Positions 8,928 to 16,218 of a stretch of DNA of 64,000 nt are shown here, piece after piece. The translations under genes and the position numbers were made by a program. The notes beneath the pieces were generated by a model. The model saw nothing but the letters and a program-made list of their open reading frames with translations. It was not told where the DNA came from and ran no database searches. This DNA is from JAFARZ01 sp035651595 (GTDB lineage: Bacteria; Actinomycetota; Actinomycetes; Streptosporangiales; Streptosporangiaceae). The stretch is taken from assembly GCA_035651595.1 (NCBI GenBank), contig DASRFJ010000266.1:8348-72347 (forward strand), given 5' to 3'. Within the stretch, counting starts at the first letter, position 1. Each line of letters begins with the position of its first letter.

Positions 8928-9592
8928 CCGACGACGCCGGGGCGGAACGCGCTGTCGAAGCGACGGCCGGAGCTGCCGACCGATTCCTGCGCGAGGGCCG
9001 GCTCATCGCCGGCGCCCACCATGAGGCTCACCAGTTGCGTCTCGAGGCAGTAGTCGGCGTCGAACGGTTTGACCAGGTATCCGCCGAGCTCAAGGGTCAC
9101 CGTCCCGTGCACCCCGAGCCACATGTGGTGCGCGAGGAGCGCGGGCTCGTCGGGGCGGAAGCGCGCGGCCGCGACACAGCGGCCCGCGCAGTCCGCTACC
9201 GGAGCAAGGGTGTAGCGGCCATGCTGACGGTCTTCCTCCTCAAGCGCGAAGCCCGCGAGGGACGATCCACCGAACATGACCTCGAAGACATGGCGGTTCG
9301 TGACCGCGTTGTACCGGTAGACCCTGCCGAGCAGGGCCATGTCGGCTACCGGGTCGGCCGTCGGCTCGACCATGTCGAACAGCTGCTGGAGACGGGCGAA
9401 ACCGTCGTGCACAATCTCGCGGACGATCGCGCTCATGCTGCCGAAGTGCGTGTACACGGCCATGGTCGAACTGCCGGTCTCCGCGGCGAGCCGGCGCGCC
9501 GTCAGCCCGCGCGGGCCGCCTTCGGCCACCAGCCTGGCGGCGGCATCGATCAGCGCGGTCCGGTTGTCTTGGTTGACGCGTCGCGGGCTCAC
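8924..9592 (-). CDS. TetR-family regulator
   Basis: The N-terminal HTH is clear (ALIDAAARLVAEGGPRGLTARRLAAETGSSTMAVYTHF, residues ~13-48). The C-terminal ligand domain contains HHMWLGVHGTVTLELGGYL, the WHG-type TetR_C domain. The protein is 222 residues, the usual length. It lies on the same strand as, and downstream of, the AhpD-like gene at 9651-10211. That gene's promoter carries two copies of a TetR-like palindrome, so the TetR protein is the likely repressor. Its stop overlaps the start of the broken methyltransferase. Confidence 0.85.
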   Translation of the reverse strand: MSPRRVNQDNRTALIDAAARLVAEGGPRGLTARRLAAETGSSTMAVYTHFGSMSAIVREIVHDGFARLQQLFDMVEPTADPVADMALLGRVYRYNAVTNRHVFEVMFGGSSLAGFALEEEDRQHGRYTLAPVADCAGRCVAAARFRPDEPALLAHHMWLGVHGTVTLELGGYLVKPFDADYCLETQLVSLMVGAGDEPALAQESVGSSGRRFDSAFRPGVVG

Positions 9593-9650
9593 GATTGACA
9601 GGGTTGCATAGAGATCCCGACTCAGGAAAACGCCTGCGTTGCTCCGTTCG

Positions 9651-10211
9651 TCAGCCAGGGGTGCCTGCCCGGGCGATGCTGGCCATGTAACCAGCGTCGA
9701 CGATGACCTCCGCGAACATCGCGTATCCCTCCGGGCTGTCCGGCAGCGAGGTGGCGAGGCCGTCGACGTACCGGTTGAACATGCAGAACGCCGCGGCGAT
9801 CAGTACCGTGTCGTGGATCTCCCGGTCGGTGGCGCCCGCCTCCCGAGCTGTCGCGACATCCTGCGTCGATACCTCCTGTCCGCCGCGCTGGATTGCGGCC
9901 GCGATCCGGAGCAGCGCCCGGAGCCGCGGCGCGATCGGGGCACCGTCCGGATCACGCCGGACCTGATCGACGAGCACCATGCCGCCGGGCAGCTGAGCTG
10001 CGGCGAATGCCGCGTGCGAGTCCGTGCAGAAGCTACAGTCGTTGAGCGACGAGACGTAGGAGGCGATCAGTTCCCGCTCGCCGCGGCTCAGCGTGCTCTG
10101 GCCCCGCAGCAGCACTTCGGCGAGTTCGCACAACGGCTTCGCTGTTTCCGGTCGGTATTCGAACAAGGCAAGGATTCCGGGCGACTCATTGCCTAGGCTG
10201 ATGTACGGCAT
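9651..10211 (-). CDS. AhpD-like carboxymuconolactone decarboxylase-family protein
   Basis: This protein of about 186 residues has the peroxidase-related AhpD fold and a redox motif DCSFCTDSHAAFA (CxxC followed by His). That arrangement is typical of alkylhydroperoxidase-like proteins. I chose ATG 10211 (MPYISLGNESPGIL) because GAGGAG sits 8 bases upstream. A longer frame starts at 10250 but would cover the operator. Likely role: antioxidant or detoxifying enzyme under TetR control. Confidence 0.8.
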   Translation of the reverse strand: MPYISLGNESPGILALFEYRPETAKPLCELAEVLLRGQSTLSRGERELIASYVSSLNDCSFCTDSHAAFAAAQLPGGMVLVDQVRRDPDGAPIAPRLRALLRIAAAIQRGGQEVSTQDVATAREAGATDREIHDTVLIAAAFCMFNRYVDGLATSLPDSPEGYAMFAEVIVDAGYMASIARAGTPG

Positions 10212-10248
10212 GACAGTGCTCCTCGAACTCGGGACCGCGCGCTGATGC

Positions 10249-10278
10249 ATAACAGCGTTATTACCATAACACTGTTAT
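10249..10278. promoter_or_regulatory. Tandem TetR-type operator
   Basis: Two 13-bp sites, ATAACAGCGTTAT (10249-10261) and ATAACACTGTTAT (10266-10278), are each palindromes of the form ATAAC-N3-GTTAT. Their centres are 17 bp apart, and together they form one larger dyad. They sit about 40-65 bp upstream of the AhpD-like start, where a repressor would block RNA polymerase. The local AT-richness stands out from the surrounding ~70% GC. Confidence 0.75.
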
Positions 10279-10635
10279 TGTATGTCGGCACGGCCGGCTC
10301 GCCAAGAGTTCCATCTCGTGAGATTTCCGTTCTTGGACGCCTCGTGCTGAACACGATCCCGCGCTGGTCAAACCCTCGTCAGGCCCGCCGCCCCTCGCAC
10401 GGCCTAGCCGGCTGGCCGGGCTGGCCGGCTGGTCCACATCCGCGCACCCGCCACCCGCGCCCGGCCCGCCACCCGCGCCCGGCCCGCCCTCGCGCCCGGC
10501 CCGCCCCTCGCCGCGTAGCCGTTCCAATGGTGTGTCGGGACGGCTGCTGTGCTGGCCACCGCAATGCCCGGTTTGTTCCAGCATAACCCTGCTGTTCGGC
10601 GGCCTGCGCGGGAGTACGGAAGCAGCTCGAAAATG
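10279..10635. other. Non-coding stretch with low-complexity GC repeats
   Basis: No gene is supported here. About 10440-10515 is a run of CCACCCGCGCCCGGCCCG-like imperfect repeats. About 10527-10600 is a copy, in reverse orientation, of a ~70-bp sequence also found at 20458-20530. The right end abuts the long inverted-repeat element at 10636. Confidence 0.6.
10527..10600 (-). repeat. Second dispersed repeat, copy 1
   Basis: The reverse complement contains TTATGCTGGAACAAACCGGG and GCATTGCGGTGGCCAGCAC. These align with 20458-20530 at roughly 80% identity over about 70 bp. Both copies lie beside members of the 82-nt-core element family, so this may be an outer part of a larger element. Confidence 0.65.
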
Positions 10636-10997
10636 ATTGCGGACAGTTACCCCCCAATCTGGACTCTGTTGGCGAATGCGCGCGCATGGCCCGTGCCGGG
10701 CGCTGGGCCTGGCCGCTGGGCCTGGCGCCGGGCCTGGCCGGGTGCGCGCAGCCTGTGCCTGGAGCGCAGCGTGCGGCTACCGGGACAGGAGCGCACCCGC
10801 AGTCCGTCAGCAACGTGGAAGATTTCCCCATCGTGGAAGACCGGCCCCCGTGAACGGGGGTCCCGCTACCACAAAGGGGAAAACCACCACGCTATCGAGG
10901 CCCATCAAGCCAGCCGCCGGCCCACCGGGCACCCAGCGGCCCGGGCAAACCCCGGAATAAGCCAACGGGTTCCACTTTGGGGGTAAATGACCGCAAT
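10636..10997. repeat. Long inverted-repeat element (MITE-like), copy A
   Basis: The ~362-bp element is bounded by imperfect terminal inverted repeats: ATTGCGGACAGTTACCCCCC on the left and, reversed, ATTGCGGTCATTTACCCCC on the right. Inside, 10812-10893 forms an 82-nt nested hairpin. Its outer strands contain GTGG and TTTCCCC, pairing with GGGGAAA and CCAC, and its apical stem CCCCCGT/ACGGGGG is perfect. The same layout occurs at 27112-27193 and 20318-20399. No transposase is encoded. About 25 bp to the right (TCTGGCGCGCCTGGCG) is also shared with other copies. Confidence 0.85.
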
Positions 10998-11215
10998 CAT
11001 CTGGCGCGCCTGGCGATGCGCCCGAAATAAGAAGGTATGCGTCGATTTGCGGGCATGGGCAGCCCATTCACACCTGCGCGCGCGACGGACAGCGTGGGCG
11101 AGGAGAGGGCAGTGCTGGGGCGGGGGCGGCAAGCACAGCAATGAACGATGGGAGAAGCGCGGCCGTGCGGTCCGACAATGGCGCTAACTGTCGATTGCGG
11201 TCGAGGGAGTGGCTG

Positions 11216-12325
11216 ATGAGCGGTGGGCGCCTCACGGCGGTGTTCGGGCAGCTGGGGCTCACTCAGGTCCGGTATGTGTCGCCGGTGCGCCGCGGCGCGG
11301 CGCGAGGGCTCGCCGGGCGGGTGTATGCGCAGGTCGAGCGCGACTTCGGCGTGCTCGCGCCGCCGGTGGCGCTGCACTCCCCCGCGCCCGAGATCATGGC
11401 CGCGAGCTGGCTGATGCTGCGCGAGGTCCTGGTCGTGGCCGGCGACGCGGGCCGGACCGCCAAGGAGGCCGTCGCCGCGGCGGTCTCGCGAGGCAACACG
11501 TGCCCGTGGTGCATCACCGTGCATAGCTCGACCTTCGCCGGGCTCTCGGGCAGTGGGCTCTCGGGCAGTGGGCTCTCGGGCAGTGGGGTCACCGATCCCA
11601 GGCTGCGGGCGATCGCCGCGTGGGCCACGGACAGCGGAACCGAGGAAGGCGCGCTCCGGCAGCAGCCGGCAGTCACCGCCGGACAGGCGCCCGAGCTGAC
11701 GGGGACCGCCGTCATCCTGCACTACTTCAACCGCATGGTGAACGTCTTCCTCACCGAGGTCCCGCTCCCGCCGGGAGTCCCGAAGATGATGCTGCGCCCC
11801 GTCATGCGGGTGCTCGGCCGCGGCATCCAGGCGGCGGCCGGCCAGCCGCATCAGCCCGGCGCGTCCCTGGACCTGCTGCCGGCCGCGTCGCTGCCCCGCG
11901 ACGTGTCCTGGGCGGCCAGCAGCCCGGTGGTCGCCGACGCCTTCGCGCGCGCCTGCGGCGCCGTCGAGGCGGCCGCCGAACACACCGTGCCGTCACCGGT
12001 CCGCGACCTCGTCATGACCGAGCTGGGCAACTGGCACGGCGAGCCGCGCGGCCCGAGCCGCGCGTGGGCGGACGGCCCGGTCGCGACCCTGCCTGCGGCA
12101 CACCGCCCGGCCGGGCGGCTCGCGCTGCTCACCGCGCTCGCCTCCTATCAGGTCGACCGCAAGGTCGTCGACGAGTTCCGCGCCCGCGGGGCCAGCGAAG
12201 GGGCCAGCGAAGGGGCCAGCGAAGGGGCCAGCGACGCGGCGCTGATCGAGCTGACGTCGTGGGCCAGCCTCGCCGCTGCCCGCCGCGCGGGCACGTGGAT
12301 CTCGGCCGGGGTCAGCGCTTCCTGA
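11216..12325 (+). CDS. Two-domain AhpD/carboxymuconolactone decarboxylase-like protein
   Basis: The start at ATG 11216 is preceded by GAGGGAG, giving about 369 residues. The N-terminal part carries an AhpD-type motif GNTCPWCITVHSS (CxxC, residues ~100), and the C-terminal half is a diverged second helical domain. The protein probably handles peroxides or quinone-type compounds, but the substrate is unknown. Two in-frame tandem repeats look recently expanded: three perfect 15-bp units at 11540-11584 (LSGSG repeats just after the redox motif) and a 12-bp repeat at about 12189-12235 (GASE units). Its 3' end overlaps the convergent cell-wall protein gene by 14 bp. Confidence 0.7.
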   Translation: MSGGRLTAVFGQLGLTQVRYVSPVRRGAARGLAGRVYAQVERDFGVLAPPVALHSPAPEIMAASWLMLREVLVVAGDAGRTAKEAVAAAVSRGNTCPWCITVHSSTFAGLSGSGLSGSGLSGSGVTDPRLRAIAAWATDSGTEEGALRQQPAVTAGQAPELTGTAVILHYFNRMVNVFLTEVPLPPGVPKMMLRPVMRVLGRGIQAAAGQPHQPGASLDLLPAASLPRDVSWAASSPVVADAFARACGAVEAAAEHTVPSPVRDLVMTELGNWHGEPRGPSRAWADGPVATLPAAHRPAGRLALLTALASYQVDRKVVDEFRARGASEGASEGASEGASDAALIELTSWASLAAARRAGTWISAGVSAS

Positions 12326-12788
12326 TCAGGCGCCGCCGGTAGCCGAAGCTTCCGGCGGCGGCAAGTATCGCGACCCCGCCAAGCGCGAACAGCGAGCCGT
12401 CCTGGAGTCCGGCGGTTCCGCCGCCTCCGGTGGCCGGCGGAGCCGTGACCGACGAGGTGTGCGTCACCGTGACCGTCACCGTCGGGGTCACCCTGATGGT
12501 GGGCGTCACCGTCGTGCGCGGGGTCACCGTCGTGCGCGGGGTCACCCTGGAGGTCGGACCAACCGTGGCAGACGGAGTCGCGGTGGGGCTGCCGGCCGAT
12601 GTCGGCGGGGCAGAGCCGCTCGCCGAGGGGAAGAATGTCGTCGCTGACGCCGACGGCGACGACGAGGACGTGCAGCCGGCGACCGCGGCGGCGCCCAGCG
12701 CCGCCACGATGGCGCAGCCGGCCGCGTTCAGCATGACGCGAAGCGCGGTCCCTTTAATGGGTATGCGCACGCTTTTCAGGTACCCCAT
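12312..12788 (-). CDS. Exported Ser/Thr/Pro-rich protein with C-terminal sorting-like tail
   Basis: With the ATG at 12788 the protein is about 158 residues. It has a basic N-region (KSVRIPIKGTALR), a hydrophobic segment ending AAAVAGC (possible lipobox), and a long Ser/Thr/Pro/Val linker with VTPRTTVTPRTT repeats. It ends in glycine-rich spacer, hydrophobic helix (SLFALGGVAILAAAGSFGY) and basic tail RRRLIRKR. That tail resembles a sortase sorting signal, although no LPxTG is present. It is divergent from a class F sortase gene, so it is a likely sortase-linked wall or membrane protein. Other starts (Met at 12734) are possible. Confidence 0.65.
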   Translation of the reverse strand: MGYLKSVRIPIKGTALRVMLNAAGCAIVAALGAAAVAGCTSSSSPSASATTFFPSASGSAPPTSAGSPTATPSATVGPTSRVTPRTTVTPRTTVTPTIRVTPTVTVTVTHTSSVTAPPATGGGGTAGLQDGSLFALGGVAILAAAGSFGYRRRLIRKR

Positions 12789-12862
12789 CCGCCAATTGTG
12801 AACCCAGGCCGACGGGCGGAGGATGATGTTACCAACGACACGCGGCGAAGGGTCGGCTCCGA

Positions 12863-13588
12863 GTGCGCGACGCGAAGTGGCGGCACATAGCCGGATTCCG
12901 CGTGGTCGTGTCGTGGCCGCAGGAAGGGCTGGCCCCGCCGCCCAGCGGCCATGCGAATCGACGGGCACGGGTCGCCGGCGTAGCCGGCACGCTGCTGCTG
13001 GTCGTCGGGCTGTCGCTGGTGGGCTTCGCGGTGGTCGCGCAGCGGCACGCGCCGCAACCGTCCGCCGGGGCGGCCGGCTCCACCGGGTCGGCGGACCGCC
13101 CGGGCCAGCCGCTGAGCCGGTCGGTGCCGGTGCGGGTCGACATCCCCGCGATCGGCGTGCACTCGAAACTGCTGCACCTCGGGATCAACGCGGACGGCAC
13201 GATCCAGGTCCCGTCCATCGAGACCAGTGCCGGCCTGGCGGCGTGGTACAAGTACTCGGCGACGCCGGGTCAGCTCGGCACGTCGGTCATCGAGGGCCAC
13301 GTCGACGACCGCAGGGGTCCCGCCGTGTTCTTCCGGCTCGGCGCGCTCCGTCCGGGTGACGCGATCGACGTGACGCTCGCGGACGGAGTCACCGCCGTGT
13401 TCCATGTCACCGGCGTGCGCGAATACAGCAAGTCTCGGTTCCCCGCGGGAACCGTCTACGGCCCGGCGGCCTTCCCCGCCCTGCGCCTGATTACCTGCGG
13501 CGGCGCTTTCGACAGCGCGACCGGGCACTACCTGAGCTCCACGGTCGTCTTCGCGTACCTGGTCAAGGCGCGGGAACGCCTACCATGA
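12863..13588 (+). CDS. Class F sortase
   Basis: This 241-residue protein has one N-terminal membrane anchor (VAGTLLLVVGLSLVGFAVVA, residues ~36-58). The extracellular sortase barrel carries catalytic His in EGHVDD and catalytic Cys in LITCGG, with a C-terminal SSTVVFAYL strand. Class F sortases are common in actinomycetes and attach or process surface proteins. The GTG at 12863 gives the start used here. A shorter form is possible, since other GTG codons follow. It is divergent from its probable substrate gene and converges on the beta-propeller gene with a 26-bp 3' overlap. Confidence 0.85.
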   Translation: MRDAKWRHIAGFRVVVSWPQEGLAPPPSGHANRRARVAGVAGTLLLVVGLSLVGFAVVAQRHAPQPSAGAAGSTGSADRPGQPLSRSVPVRVDIPAIGVHSKLLHLGINADGTIQVPSIETSAGLAAWYKYSATPGQLGTSVIEGHVDDRRGPAVFFRLGALRPGDAIDVTLADGVTAVFHVTGVREYSKSRFPAGTVYGPAAFPALRLITCGGAFDSATGHYLSSTVVFAYLVKARERLP

Positions 13589-16040
13589 ACGCTCCCTGGC
13601 TCTGCGTGGTAGCGATCGAGCCGATCGCGGTGGTGGCCGGCCCGGCCGCGGCGAGCGCGGTGATGTGGTAGGCGGCGGTGAGCCCGTCCAGCGGCGACCG
13701 GGTCCACGCTGTCCCGCCGGCCGATGTCCACGCCGCCGGCGCGGCCTGCCCGGGCGGTCCGAACTCGCCGACGGCGGTGAAGCCGCGGGCGCCAGCGATC
13801 AGCGCGGTGAACGTCGTGCCCGGGCCCGGCGCGGCGAACGGCACGCGTCGCCAGGTCGCGCCGCCGTTCGCGGAGAACGCGGCGAACGGCACCACGCCGT
13901 CCCTGGTCGTCGCCTGACCGAGCGCGACCATCCTGCTTCCCTTGACCGCGACCTGCTGAAGCACGGCGGATGATGCCCCGGCCGGCAGCGGCAGCACGAT
14001 CGTCGTCCAGGACCGTCCGTTGCTGGTCGTCCACACCGCGGGCTCGCCGTCGCGCGAGCCGGCCGACACGAACCCGTGCGCGTCGGCGGCGACCGCGAAC
14101 ACCTGGCCGCCGGTCAGGCCACTGGCCTGATGCCACGAGGTCAGGTCCGCCGACCACCACACGCCGCCGCGGCCGCCCTGGTCGCCGCCGGCGACATACC
14201 CGGCCGGTCCCGCCGCGACGTCGACCGCGGGCGCCCCGGCCAGATCCTGCGCGATGTTCCCGGCCGCTGGCTGCCAGGTGACCGCGTCGGCGGAGGTGAA
14301 CACGAGCGGGCCGGGCACGCCCACCGCCAGCCACCCGTCCGGCCCGCGGGTGATGCCGGTGAGCGCGGCGAGGTGATCCTGCCCCGAGGTCAGCGCCGCC
14401 GACGACATCAGCGCCCACGAACCGCCGTGCTGCCTGCGCCAGATCGCCGGGTACCCGTTCGCGCTGCCGACCGCCACTTGCACGTCGCCGGCCGCGGCCA
14501 TCCCGTTCACCGCGAGTTCGGGGACCACGGCGCCGGGGATGCTCGCGAGCGGCACCGAACGCACGCTGCCGGCCGGCTTCGCTTCCAGCAGCACCCCCTG
14601 CTGGCCCACCTCGCTGGCGACGGTGGATCCGGCCGCCACCACGGTGCCGCCAGCGGTGACCGCCGGGCTGAGCGCCGATTCGCCGGTCGCGGCGCCGAGC
14701 GAACCGGTCGGGGCCCACCCCGTGCCGGTCCCGCTGCCGGTGTAGGCGACGATCGTCCCCGCCGCGTTCTGACCGGTCACCGCGAAGCCGCCGGTGCCCC
14801 CGGCGACCGCCGTGGGACGCCAGCCGCCGGCCGCGTCGATCGTTCCCGCGTACTGCCAGTGCTGGCCGTTCGGAGAAAAATAAGTAACCCCATCTGGCCG
14901 CACCGCCAGGAACCCCGCGGCGTCGGACGCGAGCCCGACGATGCCGCCGGCGGGGAGCGTCACCCGCGTCCACGACGAGCCGCCGTCCGTGCTCAGCCAT
15001 ACGGCCGCGTACGTCACCGTGCCGCGGGCGACGGTGCCGGCGATCACCGTGGCCGGCCCGTGCGCGGCGGCGGAATAGACGTCGCGCAGCGTCTCCCCCG
15101 GGCCCAGCGCCAGCCGCGGTTGCCGCCAGCTCATCCCGTCTCGGGAGACCCACAGCCCGTCGGCGCCCCCGGCGGCGAACCCGCTCGCGGTGGCCGTCAG
15201 GACCCGCACCTGGGTGGCCGTGCGGCGCGGCGCGATGCCGTGCGCCGCGGCCAGCGTCCAGGTCAGTCCGTCGCGGCTGGTCCAGATCGCCCGCGGGCCC
15301 ACGGCCAGCCAGCCAGCCGGCCCGCCGGCGATCCGGGTGGCCGCGCCGCCGAGCGGCGATTCGCCGTCAGCCAGCGCCCGGACCTGGGCCAGCCGCCAGC
15401 TCGCGCCGCCGTCGCCCGACACGTAGAACTGCTGCCGCACCTGCCCGTCGCTGAGTTCGGAGCCCGCGGTGACGATTGTCCCGTGGTAACCCGCGATGCC
15501 GTCGATCCGCTGGAACACACCGCGGCCCAGCTGGCCGGAATACATGCCGATGGTCCGGGGCGCCGACGGGGGCGCCGGCTTGCTCGCCACCGTGTGCCTC
15601 GCCTGGCCGGACCGGGGACCGTGACCGGTCAGCAGCGTGACCGCCACGGCGGCGACCGTGCCGAGCACCGCGGTCGGCAGCGCCACCGCCGCCACGCGGC
15701 GACCGCGGCGCGGCGGTCGCGGCGCCGTCACGTACTCCTGGGTTACCAGGACGGGAGCGGCGAGCGGCACGGGAACCGCACGAGGGCGCGCGTGCCGTCC
15801 CTGGTACTTCGCCTGCGTCCGCCATCTCGCGACCGGGCCCGGCTGCTCGGCCCACGGCTCGGGGACATCCCATTCGAAGCCCGACTCGAGCCATAGCCGC
15901 TGCGACCGCTGCCAGGGCGAACGGCCGGGCTCCGGCGCGGCCATGCTGGGCTCGAATCCCGGACCTCCCGGCCTGCCGTGCACGGCAGGTGTATCGCCGA
16001 GTTCACTGTTCTCACTCGACAAACTACTGTAAGTATCCAT
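13563..16040 (-). CDS. Type II membrane protein with extracellular BNR/beta-propeller repeats
   Basis: This 825-residue protein has an N-terminal cytoplasmic region of about 110 residues, one transmembrane helix (RVAAVALPTAVLGTVAAVAVTLL), then a long exported part. The exported part repeats Asp-box-like units such as YVSGDGGASWRLA, WTSRDGLTWTLA, WVSRDGMSWRQP, WLSTDGGSSWTRV, FSPNGQHWQY and FSANGGATWRRV. These are the S/T-x-D-x-G-x-x-W pattern of sialidase-like or photosystem-assembly-like propellers. No sialidase catalytic residues are evident, so a binding or structural surface role is more likely than catalysis. Its neighbour is a sortase, fitting a cell-envelope locus. Confidence 0.7.
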   Translation of the reverse strand: MDTYSSLSSENSELGDTPAVHGRPGGPGFEPSMAAPEPGRSPWQRSQRLWLESGFEWDVPEPWAEQPGPVARWRTQAKYQGRHARPRAVPVPLAAPVLVTQEYVTAPRPPRRGRRVAAVALPTAVLGTVAAVAVTLLTGHGPRSGQARHTVASKPAPPSAPRTIGMYSGQLGRGVFQRIDGIAGYHGTIVTAGSELSDGQVRQQFYVSGDGGASWRLAQVRALADGESPLGGAATRIAGGPAGWLAVGPRAIWTSRDGLTWTLAAAHGIAPRRTATQVRVLTATASGFAAGGADGLWVSRDGMSWRQPRLALGPGETLRDVYSAAAHGPATVIAGTVARGTVTYAAVWLSTDGGSSWTRVTLPAGGIVGLASDAAGFLAVRPDGVTYFSPNGQHWQYAGTIDAAGGWRPTAVAGGTGGFAVTGQNAAGTIVAYTGSGTGTGWAPTGSLGAATGESALSPAVTAGGTVVAAGSTVASEVGQQGVLLEAKPAGSVRSVPLASIPGAVVPELAVNGMAAAGDVQVAVGSANGYPAIWRRQHGGSWALMSSAALTSGQDHLAALTGITRGPDGWLAVGVPGPLVFTSADAVTWQPAAGNIAQDLAGAPAVDVAAGPAGYVAGGDQGGRGGVWWSADLTSWHQASGLTGGQVFAVAADAHGFVSAGSRDGEPAVWTTSNGRSWTTIVLPLPAGASSAVLQQVAVKGSRMVALGQATTRDGVVPFAAFSANGGATWRRVPFAAPGPGTTFTALIAGARGFTAVGEFGPPGQAAPAAWTSAGGTAWTRSPLDGLTAAYHITALAAAGPATTAIGSIATTQSQGAFMVGVPAP

Positions 16041-16218
16041 GGCAGGCGTCAGTCCATCTCGCTCGCCTGTCTAAGTTGCTCACTGCGCGGGATCGGTCCG
16101 CCAGTGCGATGCTACACAAAGAGGTCTCTTCGCTACAAGAGGTCATTTACCGGGCATCCGAACGACAGTGGTGCTTGTTCCGGGACAGCCAACCACTCCC
16201 GCGCGCAGACTGAAGGGT

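Noticed and set aside
10812..10893. Known riboswitch or other named ncRNA
   Set aside because: The fold is a single long interrupted hairpin repeated in several places and not positioned as a leader. I could not match it to a known riboswitch class, so it is listed as a repeat.
14076..15896. 606-codon plus-strand frame opposite the beta-propeller gene
   Set aside because: No start signal or domain. The minus-strand gene has a membrane anchor and repeated Asp boxes.
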